From Gemmatimonadota bacterium (GTDB lineage Bacteria > Gemmatimonadota > Gemmatimonadetes > Gemmatimonadales > Gemmatimonadaceae), in the NCBI GenBank assembly GCA_020161135.1, contig JAIUOB010000003.1:1-64000 (forward strand): DNA of 64,000 nt. Reading direction: 5' to 3'. Position numbers and translations under genes: made by a program. Every line of letters starts with the position of its first letter. Position 1 is the first letter of the stretch. A model generated the notes under the pieces. It ran no database searches. It saw only the letters and a program-made list of their open reading frames with translations, and was not told the DNA's origin. Positions 51,922-60,825 of this stretch are shown here, in pieces.

Positions 51922-54909
51922 GTGCCCCTTGCCGGTACCCTGCGCAGCACCGTCGGTGCGCTCGTCGCCTCGGCGCTTGCGGTCGCGCCCTCGCTTGTCG
52001 CGTCTGCGTTGCTCGCGCCCGCGCTGCTCGCGCCTGCGCCGCTTGCCGCGCAGCAACTCTCGCTCGACACGCGCGACCCGAACCAGAAGCAGGACTCCAC
52101 CTACTTCCGCAGCTATCGGGAGTGGCTCGCCAACCCGAAGCACGGCAGCCCGCTCGTCGACCACCTGCCGCTGGTCGATGGCATCCCGACGCCGCGCGAC
52201 GTACTGGGCTATCACGTGGGCGCGCCCCGCACGCTCACGTACTACGCGAAGCAGCTCGAGTACTACCGCGCCCTGGAGAAAGCGTCCAAGCGTGTGAAGG
52301 TCGAGACCATCGGCACCTCCGACGAGGGACGCGAGCTGGTGGTGGTCTGGATCTCGAGTGAGGCCAACATGGCGAAGCTCGACCAGAACCGGAAAAACCT
52401 CGCGCGCATCGCCGATCCGCGCGGCATGAACGAGACGCAGGTCAGGCAACTGCTCGCGCAGACCAAGCCGCACTACCACCTCATGGGTGGCCTGCACAGC
52501 GGTGAGACCGGCCCGTCGGAGACGCTCATGGAGCTGGCGTATCGGCTGGTGGCCGAAACGTCGCCCATCCTGAATCAGGTGCGTGAGCAGCTCTACGTAT
52601 CCATCACGCCTGCCGCCGATGCGGACGGCCGTGACCGCAACGTCGACTGGTTCTTCCGCGGACTCGAGGCGCAGCAGGCCATTACGACGCCCCAGGCGCC
52701 GAGCGCGGCGGCGCCCAACGCGGGTCAGCCCGGCGCACCGGCCGCCGCGGCCGGCGGCCGCGGGGCCGCACCGGGTGGTGGTGGTGGCTTCGGTGGCGGC
52801 GCGGTGCCGTACTGGGGCAAGTACGTGTACCACGACAACAATCGCGACATCAACATCAAGCTGCAGCAGATGCGCGCGATCATCGATTGGTACTTCACGG
52901 CGTACCCGCCCATCATGCACGACCTGCATGAGGCGCAGCCGCTGCTGTACACCTACACCGGCGGGCCGCCGCAGAACCCCAACCTCGATCCCATCCTGTT
53001 CGCCGAGTTGCCGTGGTTCGGCAACTGGGAGATGGCGCAGATGACGAAGTGGGGCATGCCGGGCGTCTACACGCACGCCTTCATGGACGGCTGGTCGCCC
53101 GGCTACCTCGGCTCGGTCGCGTACAACCACAACGGCCTCATGAAGATGTACGAGACGCAGAGTGGGCGTGACCTCGACAGCGCGGCCATGGCGGCGGCGC
53201 GGCGTGGTGATGCACCGGCCGCGGGTGGTCCGGGCGGCGGTGGCTTCGGTGGTCGTGGTGGCGCGGTGCCCACCGGACGCGGCGGTGCGCAGGAGCGCGA
53301 GTGGTATCGTGGCAATCCGATCGGGTTCAACGACCTGGCCACGTTCACGCGTCGCTCCAATGCGAACTACATGCAGACCGGTGTCATCTCGGCGCTGCAG
53401 CTTGCGAGCATGTTCCCGCAGACGGTGCTCGAGAACTTCTACACCAAGACACGCAACAGCATCGAGGACGGCAAGACGAAGGCGCCGTACGGCTTCGTGA
53501 TTCCGCTGCAGCGCGACATGACGCGCGTGGCCGAGTTCGTGAACCTGCTGCGCGTACAGCGCATCGAGATCGGGAAGGCGACGGCGCCGGTGAAGGTCGG
53601 CAACGTCACCTATCCGGCGGGTTCGTACATCATCAAGCGCGACCAGCCGTACGGCCGTCTCGCGAAGAACCTCATCGAGCGTCAGCAGTATCCCGACGCG
53701 CGCCTCAACACGTACGACGACAGCGGTTGGTCGATGGGGCTCGCGATGGGGCTCGATGTCGTCGAGGTGGCCGACAAGAGCATCCTGGACGCGCCGGTAT
53801 CGCCGGTGGACAAGGTGGTGCTCAAGGGCATGATCGCGGGCACGGGCAACGCGGCGCTGGCCGTCGCGCACCTGGGCTCCAACAACATGGTCACCTTCCG
53901 CTACCTGCTGCGGAACATCCCCATGAAGGTGGCCGAGAAGAGCTTCCAGGCGGGCGACAGCACGTATCCAGCGGGCTCGTTCATCATCGATGGCAAGCAC
54001 GCCGCAGCGGCGCGCAAGCTCGTCGATTCCCTGGGCCTCACGGCGGCCATGCTGTCGACGGCGCCCACCGTGGCGACGCACGATGCCGACGTGCCGCGCG
54101 TGGCGATCTACTCGCAGTGGAGCGGCACGCAGAACCTCGGCTGGTATCGCCTCACGTTCGATGAATTCAAGATCCCGTTCGATCTCATCTACAAGGAGCG
54201 TGTGAAGCTCGGCAACCTGAAGAAGGACTACGACGTCATCCTCGTCGCCGAGCAGTCGTTGTCGAAGGCGACCGTGATGCAGGCGCCCGCTGCGCGTCCG
54301 GTGCCCTACCAGAAGAACCCGAAGTACAAGTTCCTCGGCATGTACGGGGAGACGGCCGACATGACCGGCGGCTTCGGGCAGGCCGGCGTGGATGCGTTCG
54401 CGGCGTTCCTCGAGGCGGGCGGCACGCTCATCGCGGTGGGCGAGAGCGCGCGCCTGCCCATCGAGTTCGGCTGGGCGCGGACGGTGGACAAGACGCCCGT
54501 GCCTGGGCTCACGGCGCAGCGGCCGCTCGTCGAGGCCGAGATTTCCCGGCCCGAGCACCCGGTGTTCTACGGCTTCGGCAAGACCTCGATTCCGGTGAAG
54601 TACGTCGGCGGTACGCCGTTCAAGGTGGGCATTGCCGACGACGCCAACGTGCTGGCCCGGTACGTGGGCGGCGACAAGGCCGTGTTGTCGGGGCTCATGA
54701 CCGGCGCCGATTCGCTCAAGAACCGGCCGTTCGCGGTGGACGTGCCCAACGCGGTGAAGGGGAAGGGGCGGGTGCTGATGTTCGCCAACAACCCCATTTA
54801 CCGGTGGCAGAACCACGGCGAGTTCAACATGATCTTCAACAGCATCATCAACTGGAACGACGCCGGCGGCGCCAAGGAAGAGAAGCCGACGCGGGCGATG
54901 CAGCAGTAG
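51922..54909 (+). CDS. Exported M14-family (carboxypeptidase-like) zinc peptidase
   Basis: The GTG at 51922, with GGAG seven bases upstream, opens a 995-residue protein with a signal peptide (hydrophobic stretch to about residue 40, ending APLAAQQ). The M14 domain is shown by GGLHSGETGPSETLMELAY, with zinc ligands H192 and E195, and by the later His in IMHDLHEAQP. Two Gly/Ala-rich insertions (about 255-295 and 430-455) interrupt the domain. The C-terminal third looks like a GATase-like or beta domain (GYGETADMTGGFG, FLEAGGTLIAVGESARLP). The product is probably periplasmic or secreted and degrades peptides. Two hairpins follow. It lies within the block between ftsA and ftsZ. Confidence 0.85.
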   Translation: MPLAGTLRSTVGALVASALAVAPSLVASALLAPALLAPAPLAAQQLSLDTRDPNQKQDSTYFRSYREWLANPKHGSPLVDHLPLVDGIPTPRDVLGYHVGAPRTLTYYAKQLEYYRALEKASKRVKVETIGTSDEGRELVVVWISSEANMAKLDQNRKNLARIADPRGMNETQVRQLLAQTKPHYHLMGGLHSGETGPSETLMELAYRLVAETSPILNQVREQLYVSITPAADADGRDRNVDWFFRGLEAQQAITTPQAPSAAAPNAGQPGAPAAAAGGRGAAPGGGGGFGGGAVPYWGKYVYHDNNRDINIKLQQMRAIIDWYFTAYPPIMHDLHEAQPLLYTYTGGPPQNPNLDPILFAELPWFGNWEMAQMTKWGMPGVYTHAFMDGWSPGYLGSVAYNHNGLMKMYETQSGRDLDSAAMAAARRGDAPAAGGPGGGGFGGRGGAVPTGRGGAQEREWYRGNPIGFNDLATFTRRSNANYMQTGVISALQLASMFPQTVLENFYTKTRNSIEDGKTKAPYGFVIPLQRDMTRVAEFVNLLRVQRIEIGKATAPVKVGNVTYPAGSYIIKRDQPYGRLAKNLIERQQYPDARLNTYDDSGWSMGLAMGLDVVEVADKSILDAPVSPVDKVVLKGMIAGTGNAALAVAHLGSNNMVTFRYLLRNIPMKVAEKSFQAGDSTYPAGSFIIDGKHAAAARKLVDSLGLTAAMLSTAPTVATHDADVPRVAIYSQWSGTQNLGWYRLTFDEFKIPFDLIYKERVKLGNLKKDYDVILVAEQSLSKATVMQAPAARPVPYQKNPKYKFLGMYGETADMTGGFGQAGVDAFAAFLEAGGTLIAVGESARLPIEFGWARTVDKTPVPGLTAQRPLVEAEISRPEHPVFYGFGKTSIPVKYVGGTPFKVGIADDANVLARYVGGDKAVLSGLMTGADSLKNRPFAVDVPNAVKGKGRVLMFANNPIYRWQNHGEFNMIFNSIINWNDAGGAKEEKPTRAMQQ

Positions 54910-54968
54910 GCGCCGGGTCCGGCGCCTGAGGGACTGGGAGGGCCGACGTTCACGGACGTCGGCCCTCT
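54909..54968 (+). terminator. Double hairpin terminator after the M14 peptidase gene
   Basis: A GGCGCCGG/CCGGCGCC hairpin with a GT loop (54909-54926) begins at the stop codon. A second stem GGCCGACGT/ACGTCGGCC (54941-54964) with a six-base loop is followed by CTCTTGG. The second resembles an intrinsic terminator with a short T run. Confidence 0.6.
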
Positions 54969-55286
54969 TGGCGTGTGCCAGCGGGATGAGACGGGAAGAT
55001 CACGCGGGGTGTGCGTGCACATTTCGAGGGTCCGCGGCGATGTCACAAGACGTTCGTGTGCCGTGTAATGTGGACAACGCGTGCGGTCCATCACCGTCTT
55101 CGCGCGAACGGTCGAAATGCCACAAATGTCGAAGAATCCACGGGTTGCGCGACTTGCTCGAATGTGTATTCTAGGTGTGCTGAGACAGGTCGCCTCCTGT
55201 CATCCACATTTGCACATTCTCCGGACGCTGTCACACTCGTGGCATCGCCGGCGTCGTGTCCGTCACCCTGCGCCCGCCGAGTCCGT
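54969..55286. other. Leader region of ftsZ
   Basis: This 318-base stretch holds the candidate promoter at 55145-55172 and no convincing gene. It is slightly more AT-rich than its surroundings (for example 55030-55075 and 55155-55225), as expected of a regulatory region. Short in-frame extensions of ftsZ upstream have no family similarity. Confidence 0.5.
55145..55172 (+). promoter_or_regulatory. Candidate promoter of ftsZ
   Basis: TTGCGC (55145-55150) and TATTCT (55167-55172) are 16 bases apart. Transcription would begin near 55180, giving a leader of about 105 bases. The -35 box is a partial match. Confidence 0.4.
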
Positions 55287-56570
55287 ATGGAACTCCCCCG
55301 GATGCCCTTCGAGCTGGAAGAGAGCGCCCCCCAAAACGCCCGCATGAAGGTCGTGGGCGTCGGCGGCGGTGGCGGCAACGCTGTCAACCGGATGATCGAG
55401 GAGCACCTGGAAGGGGTCGAGTTCATCTCGGTCAACACTGATGCGCAGGCGCTCATGAACTCGCGCGCCGACGTCAAGATCCAGATCGGCAAGAAGCTCA
55501 CGCGCGGCTTGGGCGCCGGCGCGAAGCCCGAGATCGGGCGTCAGGCGATGGAGGAGAACCGCGAGGACACCAAGCGTGTGCTCGCCAACGCCGACCTCGT
55601 CTTCGTCACCTGCGGCATGGGCGGCGGCACCGGCACGGGAGCGGCGCCGGTCATCTGCCAGCTCGCGCGTGAGGCCGGGGCCCTGACCGTCGGCATCGTG
55701 ACGCGCCCCTTCCTCTTCGAGGGGCGCAAGCGCATGCGTCACGCCGAGGAAGGCATCGCCGAGATGCGCAAGCACGTGGACACGATGATCATCGTGCCCA
55801 ACGAGCGACTGCTGGCGGTGGTGGGGAAGGGGATCCCCTTCCACGAGGCACTCAAGAAGGCCGACGAAGTGCTGCTGCACGCCACGCAGGGCATCTCGCT
55901 GCTCATCAGCCAGACGGGCCTCGTGAACGTCGACTTTGCCGACGTGCGCACGATCATGACCGACGGCGGCTCGGCCCTCATGGGCACCGGCATCGGCCGT
56001 GGTGAGAACCGCGCGAGCGAGGCGGCCCAGCAGGCCATCGCGTCGCCGCTGCTCGACAACGTGTCCATCTCCGGCGCGCGTGGGGCCCTGGTCAACATCA
56101 CCGGCGGCGAGGACCTCACCCTCGGCGAGGTCACCCAGATCTCCGATATCGTGCACGACGCCGTGGGCGACGACGCCGAGATCATCTTCGGCGCGGTGCA
56201 CGAGCCGGCCATGCAGAACGAGATCCGGGTGACGGTCATCGCCACCGGCTTCGACCGGTATGTGCAGACCGGCCAGCCGTCCAAGGCGGTCGAGCCCCCG
56301 CAGCGCTGGAACCCCCCGATGGGTGGGACGAAGACGGCCGCCTTCCCCCCTTCCCAGTCGGACCGGGCAGCGGCATCTTCCGCAGGTTCCGCCGCATCAG
56401 ACGAGAAGGTGCTGCCGTTCCCGAACACCCGGTCCGTTCGTCCGACCGGTGGTGGCCGCCCCGCCTTCGAAGGTGCCCAGCCCCGCCCAACTCGCGTCAT
56501 GCCTCCGGTGTCGCTCGGCGAGCCCGACGACATGGAGATCCCGACGTTCATCCGGAGACAGATGGATTGA
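55287..56570 (+). CDS. ftsZ: Cell-division tubulin homologue FtsZ
   Basis: FtsZ polymerises with GTP into the Z-ring. The tubulin signature [12 protein letters not shown], the N-terminal [17 protein letters not shown], the T7-loop region [10 protein letters not shown] with the catalytic Asp, and the linker (about residues 340-405, Pro/Ala/Ser-rich) are all present. The conserved tail [12 protein letters not shown] binds FtsA and other partners. The ATG at 55287 gives 427 residues, and one at 55302 gives 422; upstream extension is unlikely. It is separated from ftsA by a permease, a two-component system and a peptidase, and seems to have its own promoter. The M23 gene overlaps its stop (TTGA). 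Confidence 0.97.
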   Translation: MELPRMPFELEESAPQNARMKVVGVGGGGGNAVNRMIEEHLEGVEFISVNTDAQALMNSRADVKIQIGKKLTRGLGAGAKPEIGRQAMEENREDTKRVLANADLVFVTCGMGGGTGTGAAPVICQLAREAGALTVGIVTRPFLFEGRKRMRHAEEGIAEMRKHVDTMIIVPNERLLAVVGKGIPFHEALKKADEVLLHATQGISLLISQTGLVNVDFADVRTIMTDGGSALMGTGIGRGENRASEAAQQAIASPLLDNVSISGARGALVNITGGEDLTLGEVTQISDIVHDAVGDDAEIIFGAVHEPAMQNEIRVTVIATGFDRYVQTGQPSKAVEPPQRWNPPMGGTKTAAFPPSQSDRAAASSAGSAASDEKVLPFPNTRSVRPTGGGRPAFEGAQPRPTRVMPPVSLGEPDDMEIPTFIRRQMD

Positions 56571-57841
56571 CCTCCTCGCGTGGTAGGCTGCTCGTTGCCG
56601 CCGTGTGCCTCGGCCTCGGTGCGGCTGCCATTGCGATCGGACGTCCCGTCACGGAACGCCCCGCCGCGAGCGTGCTCGCTGCGGGGCCGCGTGTTTCTGT
56701 CGCATCCCGTTGGCGTACCCGCGTCGACACCGTGCGCCGCGGCGAGCCACTCAGCCTCGTGCTGCAGCGGGCCGGGCTCGAGCCGCGCGAGGCGGCTGAG
56801 GCGCTCGCCGCCTCGAGTGCCATCGATGCGCGACGCATTCGCGCCGGCACCACGATTACCACGCGCGTCAACCCGGATTCGGGGCAGTCGGAGATCGTGC
56901 TGCAGCTCGCCATCGACCGCGTCGTGCGCCTCACGCGGAGCGCGACGGCCGCCTGGACCGAGCGCGAAGAGCGGCTTCCCTGGACCACCGACACGGTCGT
57001 GGTCGGTGGGCAGGTGTCCAGCACCCTCGTCAACGCGATCGCCGCGGGTGCCGATGCGTTCCCGTCCGGCGTGCGCACCGAGCTGGCCTACGCGCTCGCC
57101 GAAGTCCTCGAGTATCGCGTCGACCTGAGCCGCGACCTGCAGCCCGGTGACTCCGTGCGCGTCATGGTCGAGCGACAGCGCGCACCCAACGGGCTCGTGC
57201 GCTCCGGCAACATCATCGCCGCGCGCCTCACCGTGAGCGGCAAGCCTGTCGAGACCCTGCGGTTCGCGCAGGGCACCAAGGCGTCGTACTTCGATGGCGA
57301 GGGCAAGGCCATGCGTGCGGCGTTCCTGCATGCGCCACTCGCCTTTCGCCGCATTTCGAGCGTGTTCGGCATGCGTCGTCATCCCATCCTTGGCGTGACG
57401 CGCGCGCATCAGGGGCTCGACTACGCCGCCGCCGCCGGCACGCCGGTGCGCGCGCTGGGCAACGGTCGCGTGATCTTCGCCGGCTGGAAGGGTGGATATG
57501 GCCGCGTGGTGGAGATCAAGCACGCGAATGGCTTCGTGACCCGCTACGGCCACTTGAGCGCCTTCGGCAAGGGCATTCGCGCCGGCACCATGGTGAACAT
57601 CTCCGAGACGATCGGCCTCGTGGGCTCGTCCGGCTTGGCCACCGCGCCCCACCTGCATTTCGAAGTGCTCGTCGGCGGCAAGCACCGCGACCCACGCGTC
57701 GCGCTGCGCAACATCACCGGTGAGCCCCTCGCCGCCTCGCAGCGGGCCGCGTTCGCGGCACTCCGCAGCCGCATCTTCGCGCAGCTCGATGCGCCGCTCG
57801 CGCATGCGCTGCGCGACGCACCCCGCGTCGGTGGCAACTAG
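56567..57841 (+). CDS. M23 (LytM-type) peptidoglycan endopeptidase
   Basis: The TTG at 56567 overlaps the ftsZ stop and follows GGAG. A hydrophobic N-terminus (about 6-30) serves as signal or anchor. Residues 50-250 look like LysM-like and opacity-associated domains of M23 proteins ([17 protein letters not shown]). The catalytic domain starts at [15 protein letters not shown], with the zinc site in HPILG...[14 protein letters not shown] and HLHFEV, so all ligands are kept. This 424-residue enzyme probably cleaves stem-peptide cross-links during septum splitting; its coupling with ftsZ supports that role. It ends 54 bases before the next gene. Confidence 0.9.
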   Translation: MTSSRGRLLVAAVCLGLGAAAIAIGRPVTERPAASVLAAGPRVSVASRWRTRVDTVRRGEPLSLVLQRAGLEPREAAEALAASSAIDARRIRAGTTITTRVNPDSGQSEIVLQLAIDRVVRLTRSATAAWTEREERLPWTTDTVVVGGQVSSTLVNAIAAGADAFPSGVRTELAYALAEVLEYRVDLSRDLQPGDSVRVMVERQRAPNGLVRSGNIIAARLTVSGKPVETLRFAQGTKASYFDGEGKAMRAAFLHAPLAFRRISSVFGMRRHPILGVTRAHQGLDYAAAAGTPVRALGNGRVIFAGWKGGYGRVVEIKHANGFVTRYGHLSAFGKGIRAGTMVNISETIGLVGSSGLATAPHLHFEVLVGGKHRDPRVALRNITGEPLAASQRAAFAALRSRIFAQLDAPLAHALRDAPRVGGN

Positions 57842-57895
57842 CCCCGTGCGTGGCGCGCGCCGCGACCTCGATCGCCCGCGCCGGATCCACACCGC

Positions 57896-59842
57896 GTGAC
57901 CCGCTGGTTGCTGGCCGTCGGTCTGGGCCTCGCCGCCGCGTGGCTCGGATATGGCCGCGTGCTCGCATCGCGCGCGACGTCGTCGCAATCCGCCAAGCCC
58001 GCGCTGCTGGCTCTGGCCGCGCTGCGCGCGGTCGCCGTGACGCTCGCCGCCGCGTTGCTGCTGGCCGCGCCGTGGGGACGCGCGACACCGCTGGCTCCGC
58101 TCGTCGCCATCGATGTGTCACGCTCGACGTTGCGCGCCGCAGGCGACGCGGCGGCCGCCATCAGTAGCTGGCGCACCCGGCTCGCGGATTCGCTGCGCGC
58201 CGCCAACGCGCTCCCCACGGCGGAGACGCCGCTCGTGCTCGTCGGCGATTCGCTCCGTGACGCCGATGCCGGCGCCCTGGCCACGCTGACGCCGACCGAT
58301 GCCGCCTCACGCGTGCGGCCCGCCGTCGATCGCGCCGCGTCGCTGGGGCGCGCGCTCGTGCTCGTCACCGACGGCGAAGTGGATGACCCTGAGGCGCTGC
58401 GCGATGCGCCCGCTGGCTCGCGAGTGATCACGTTGCCCGCCGCACCGCGCGTGGATCTCGCGCTCGTCGAACTCGCGGCACCGGCCAGCGTTGCCGGTGG
58501 TGACACGCTCACGGTGGGGCTCACGGTCGTGTCCGGTGCGCGCCCGACGGGTGACGCCAGCGTCACCGTGCTGCTCGATGGGACTGCGGCCGCGAGCCTG
58601 CCCGTGCCCGCTCTGGGCGCGGCCTCCAGCACGCGACTCACCGCGCGGGTCGCACTGCCGCGCGGCACGCGACAGTCGGTGTTGCAGGCCGCGGTGCAGC
58701 TGTCCGGCGATGTGGAGCCACGCAACGACACGCTGGGCGTGGCGCTCGAGGTGAACGACCGCCCCGCGGCCGTGTTCGTCTCCACGGCCCCCGACGTCGA
58801 TGTGCGTGAGGCGCTCGCGGTGCTGCGCGGCGCGCTCGACGTGCCCACGCGTGCCTACCTGCGGCTGGCGCCCAACCGGTGGAGCGTCGAGGGCACCTTG
58901 GCGCCGATCGCGGAGTCGGAGGTGCGCGCACGGGCGCGCGAAGCTGGCCTGCTCATCGTGCACGGTGACACGTCCTGGGGCGCGACACTTGCGGACGGGG
59001 CGCGTCCACTCGCACGCGCTCTCTGGGTGCCCGCGCCGCCCACCGCGGCGGCACGCGCCGGGGAGCTGGCGCGCACGCCGGAGTGGTACCCGCTCGATGC
59101 GCCGTCGTCGCCGCTGGTTGCCGCGTTGGCGATGCTGCCCTTCGATTCGTTGCCGCCCGTCACGCTGGCGGGGCCGGCCCGCGAGGGCATGCCCGTGCTG
59201 CGCGCGCGCCTCGCACGCCGCGGCGATCCGGTGGCGGCCATCAGCGCGCGCGAGGTGGCCGGTGCGCGCACCGTGGTGGTGTCGGGGTCGGGCTGGGCCG
59301 GGTGGTCGCTGCGTGGCGGTCGCAGCCGTGACGCCTTCACGGCGCTGTGGGGCGCCCTGTTCGATTGGCTGTCGACCGGACGCGGCGACCTCCGCGCCGC
59401 GCGTCCCGTGCCCGGTGTCGTGCGCGAAGGTGACGTGCTGCGCTGGCGTCGCGGTGGCGCGGACTCGGTCGTGGCCGTGCGCATCACGCCGCGCGCCGCG
59501 GCGGGCGGCGTTGCCGCTGGCGCCGCCGCTGGTACCGCCGCCGCTGGTACCGCCGCTGCACCGCTCACGGTACGCTTCACGGGGGGGCGCTTCGAGGCGG
59601 CCTCCGGCGCGTTGCCGGCAGGGGTGTACGATGTCGCGGCCACCGGCGGCTCGAGCCTGCTCGTGGTGAACCCGTCGCTCGAGTGGGTGCCGCGCGCGGC
59701 CGCGGCGTCGGTGTCGACCGTGCGCGAGGCGGGAGCCGCCGGTGACGCGCCGCGACTCCCCGAGCAGTGGTGGCCGTTCGTCCTCATTCTGCTGCTGCTG
59801 TCGGCGGAGTGGGTGGGTCGCCGCTCCGTCGGACAGCGCTGA
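57896..59842 (+). CDS. Membrane protein with von Willebrand factor A-like domain
   Basis: Two hydrophobic helices (about 3-22 and 37-62) lead into a vWA-like domain with the metal-site motif DVSRS (in APLVAIDVSRSTL) and the strand LVLVTDGEVDD. Beta-rich regions follow (about 185-310), then a GATase-like part (AGLLIVHGDTSWGATL) and a C-terminal transmembrane helix (WWPFVLILLLLSAEWVG). The layout resembles BatA-like or DUF-class membrane proteins. Residues about 535-560 have an Ala/Gly repeat coded by 15-base units. The GTG at 57896 gives 648 residues. It lies between the M23 peptidase and ftsY, and its function is unknown. Confidence 0.78.
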   Translation: MTRWLLAVGLGLAAAWLGYGRVLASRATSSQSAKPALLALAALRAVAVTLAAALLLAAPWGRATPLAPLVAIDVSRSTLRAAGDAAAAISSWRTRLADSLRAANALPTAETPLVLVGDSLRDADAGALATLTPTDAASRVRPAVDRAASLGRALVLVTDGEVDDPEALRDAPAGSRVITLPAAPRVDLALVELAAPASVAGGDTLTVGLTVVSGARPTGDASVTVLLDGTAAASLPVPALGAASSTRLTARVALPRGTRQSVLQAAVQLSGDVEPRNDTLGVALEVNDRPAAVFVSTAPDVDVREALAVLRGALDVPTRAYLRLAPNRWSVEGTLAPIAESEVRARAREAGLLIVHGDTSWGATLADGARPLARALWVPAPPTAAARAGELARTPEWYPLDAPSSPLVAALAMLPFDSLPPVTLAGPAREGMPVLRARLARRGDPVAAISAREVAGARTVVVSGSGWAGWSLRGGRSRDAFTALWGALFDWLSTGRGDLRAARPVPGVVREGDVLRWRRGGADSVVAVRITPRAAAGGVAAGAAAGTAAAGTAAAPLTVRFTGGRFEAASGALPAGVYDVAATGGSSLLVVNPSLEWVPRAAAASVSTVREAGAAGDAPRLPEQWWPFVLILLLLSAEWVGRRSVGQR

Positions 59843-59882
59843 GCCGCGTCGCGGCTCGTCGTTCCGCCTTTCACGTACCGGT

Positions 59883-60812
59883 ATGTCCCGCCTCTTTCGT
59901 CGCAAGGACGAGGAGCCACGGCGATCGCTGTGGCAACGCGTCAAGGATATTGTCCGCACCGACATGTCGGTGCTGTTCAAGGGCGTCGACGCAGGCTCGC
60001 TCGAGGCGCTCGAAACGCTCCTCATCGAGTCCGACTTCGGCGTTCCCACGGCACTCGCGCTGGTGGCCGAGGTGGAACGGCGCCACCGTCGCGGCGAGGT
60101 GAAGACCGAAGCCGAGTTCCGCGCGGCGCTGGCCGACGGCGTCGAGGCGGCGCTCCGGAAGGGCAACGCGGATCCCGCGCTGCTCTGCGCGCCGAGTGCA
60201 CCGACCGTGCTGCTCGTGGTGGGCGTGAACGGGGCCGGCAAGACGACCTTCATCGGCAAGCTGGCGGCGCGACTGCGCGCGCAGGGGCAGACCGTGCTGG
60301 TGGGGGCCGCCGACACCTTTCGCGCGGGCGCGATCGACCAGCTTCGCGTGTGGGCAGAGCGGGCGGGGGCCGAGTTCGTGGGGGGCGCGGCCGGTGCCGA
60401 TCCGGCGTCGGTGGCGTTCGATGCGGTCGAGGCTGGCGTCACCCGTCAGGTGGACACGGTGATCGTCGACACGGCCGGACGCTTGCACACGAGTGACGAC
60501 CTGATGACGGAGCTGCGCAAGGTGCATCGCGTGATCGGCAAGCGACTCGCGGGCGCACCGCACGAGGTGCTGCTGGTGCTGGATGGCACCATCGGCCAGA
60601 ACGCTTTGGCGCAGGCACGCACCTTCTCGGCGGCGGTGCCTGTCACCGGACTCGTCGTCACGAAGCTCGATGGCACCGCCAAGGGCGGCATCGTGGTGGC
60701 CGTGCACGAGGCGCTCAACGTGCCCGTCAAGTTCGTGGGCGTGGGAGAACAGGTGGGCGATCTCGAGCCGTTCGACGCGGCCGTGTACGCGCGCGAACTC
60801 GTCGAGGCCTGA
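59883..60812 (+). CDS. ftsY: Signal-recognition-particle receptor FtsY
   Basis: FtsY, with the SRP, brings nascent membrane proteins to the translocon. The N domain (about 15-95) contains GSLEALETLLIESDFGVPTAL. The G domain has GVNGAGKTTFIGKLA, DTFRAGAIDQL, DTAGRLHT and TKLDGTAKGGI, ending VGVGEQVGDLEPFD. The acidic A domain of E. coli FtsY is missing; a short basic start (SRLFRRKDEEPRR) may bind the membrane. The length is 309 residues. It lies 40 bases after the vWA gene and 13 before recG. Confidence 0.96.
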   Translation: MSRLFRRKDEEPRRSLWQRVKDIVRTDMSVLFKGVDAGSLEALETLLIESDFGVPTALALVAEVERRHRRGEVKTEAEFRAALADGVEAALRKGNADPALLCAPSAPTVLLVVGVNGAGKTTFIGKLAARLRAQGQTVLVGAADTFRAGAIDQLRVWAERAGAEFVGGAAGADPASVAFDAVEAGVTRQVDTVIVDTAGRLHTSDDLMTELRKVHRVIGKRLAGAPHEVLLVLDGTIGQNALAQARTFSAAVPVTGLVVTKLDGTAKGGIVVAVHEALNVPVKFVGVGEQVGDLEPFDAAVYARELVEA

Positions 60813-60825
60813 AGCCGCCGGCGTC

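Noticed and set aside
55011..55286. N-terminal extension of ftsZ or a separate small gene
   Set aside because: The extra residues lack family similarity, and the region contains a likely promoter; the ATG at 55287 matches known FtsZ starts.
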